From assembly GCA_913049615.1 (NCBI GenBank), contig CAJWZI010000116.1, positions 1 through 6,040 on the forward strand: a DNA stretch of 6,040 nucleotides, read 5' to 3'. The position numbers and the translations under genes were made by a program. This DNA comes from an uncultured Alphaproteobacteria bacterium (GTDB taxonomy: Bacteria > Pseudomonadota > Alphaproteobacteria > GCA-2731375). The notes under the pieces were generated by a model. That model made no database searches and was not told the origin of the DNA. It saw nothing but the letters and a program-made list of their open reading frames with translations. This document shows positions 5,550 through 6,040 of this stretch, piece after piece. Positions within the stretch are counted from its first letter, which is position 1. Each line of letters opens with the position of its first letter.

Positions 5550-6040
5550 TTATTCAGCGGCTTCGGCGGGTATATTGGCCTGAAACTGCTCAGATTCTGT
5601 GGACCCGGTCAGCGCAGTAGTGGAAGAGGTGCCGCCCATGATTGTCTGATTGACCAGATCAAAATACCCTGTGCCAACCTCGCGTTGATGACGAGTTGCG
5701 CTGTAACCGTCTGTCTCGGATGCAAATTCGGCGTTTTGCAGTTCCGAATAGGCCGCCATGCCACGATCCCGGTAGCCGCGGGCCAGTTCAAACATGGAAT
5801 GGTTTAAGCTGTGAAACCCGGCCAAGGTAACGAACTGATACTTATATCCCATTACGCCAATTTCACGCTGGAAGTTCGCGATGTCATCCTTGTCCAGATT
5901 GGCTGTCCAGTTGAACGAAGGCGAGCAGTTATAGCTCAGCAACTTACTTGGGAACTCTTTGCGGATCGCCTCGGCAAATGTCTTGGCCTGCTCCAGGTTC
6001 GGCGTGGCCGTTTCCATCCACAACAGATCAGCATAAGGGG
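5550..6040 (-). CDS. aceA: Isocitrate lyase, C-terminal part (5' end outside window)
   Basis: Isocitrate lyase cleaves isocitrate to glyoxylate and succinate, the first step of the glyoxylate shunt, in the cytoplasm. The last 162 or so residues are visible and read in frame from the right edge ([18 protein letters not shown]). Conserved family segments are NCSPSFNW, which lines the substrate site, then [10 protein letters not shown] and [11 protein letters not shown]. The tail [14 protein letters not shown] and a short alanine/glutamate-rich end follow. The catalytic cysteine motif KKCGH and the start codon lie upstream, outside the window, so this is a window-edge truncation and not a broken gene. 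The reading frame is intact to the TAA at 5552-5550. A GC hairpin and a strong terminator follow. The shunt supports growth on acetate or fatty acids, which fits the acyl-CoA synthetase nearby, though the two are not in one operon. Confidence 0.97.
   Translation of the reverse strand, partial: PYADLLWMETATPNLEQAKTFAEAIRKEFPSKLLSYNCSPSFNWTANLDKDDIANFQREIGVMGYKYQFVTLAGFHSLNHSMFELARGYRDRGMAAYSELQNAEFASETDGYSATRHQREVGTGYFDLVNQTIMGGTSSTTALTGSTESEQFQANIPAEAAE

Noticed and set aside
1..6040. CRISPR, transposon, toxin-antitoxin, phage or defence system
   Set aside because: No regular repeat array, transposase, integrase, terminal inverted repeats or defence motifs were found on either strand; every large gene is a core metabolic or ribosomal gene.

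Overview
The window looks like ordinary core chromosome of an alphaproteobacterium, probably Rhodospirillales-like. This rests on the alphaproteobacterial style of ribosomal protein L13, the rplM-rpsI gene order, and the sequence of the isocitrate lyase tail. Composition is moderate in GC, apart from an AT-rich gap at about 600-800. I see no mobile element, CRISPR array, tRNA, rRNA or defence system. I also see no clear sign of a new multi-gene system.

Layout from left to right: the first codons of rpsI (minus strand) follow rplM (minus, 13-477). A good sigma70-type promoter and a leader hairpin lie upstream of rplM. A 352-base AT-rich gap then separates rplM from a divergent acyl-CoA synthetase (plus, 830-2359; TTG start after a clear ribosome binding site). 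That gene converges on a 788-residue thiamine-diphosphate enzyme of the AceE type, the homodimeric 2-oxoacid dehydrogenase E1/transketolase superfamily (minus, 2424-4790). Upstream of it on the same strand come a small predicted lipoprotein (4867-5091), a doubtful small ORF (5094-5279), a strong intrinsic terminator (5349-5390), and a roughly 200-base structured 3' UTR. The window ends inside the C-terminal part of isocitrate lyase aceA (5550-6040, minus, 5' end outside the window).

Functionally, apart from the ribosomal genes, the recognised enzymes belong to central carbon metabolism. The acyl-CoA synthetase activates a carboxylic acid to its CoA ester. Isocitrate lyase runs the glyoxylate shunt, which lets acetyl-CoA from such acids be used for growth. 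The AceE-like protein would decarboxylate a 2-oxoacid or transfer a ketol unit, but no E2 or E3 partner is visible and its substrate is unresolved. The joint role is inference only; the genes are not one operon. The items most worth a second look are the orphan AceE-like protein, the structured aceA 3' UTR, and the small-ORF/lipoprotein pair.
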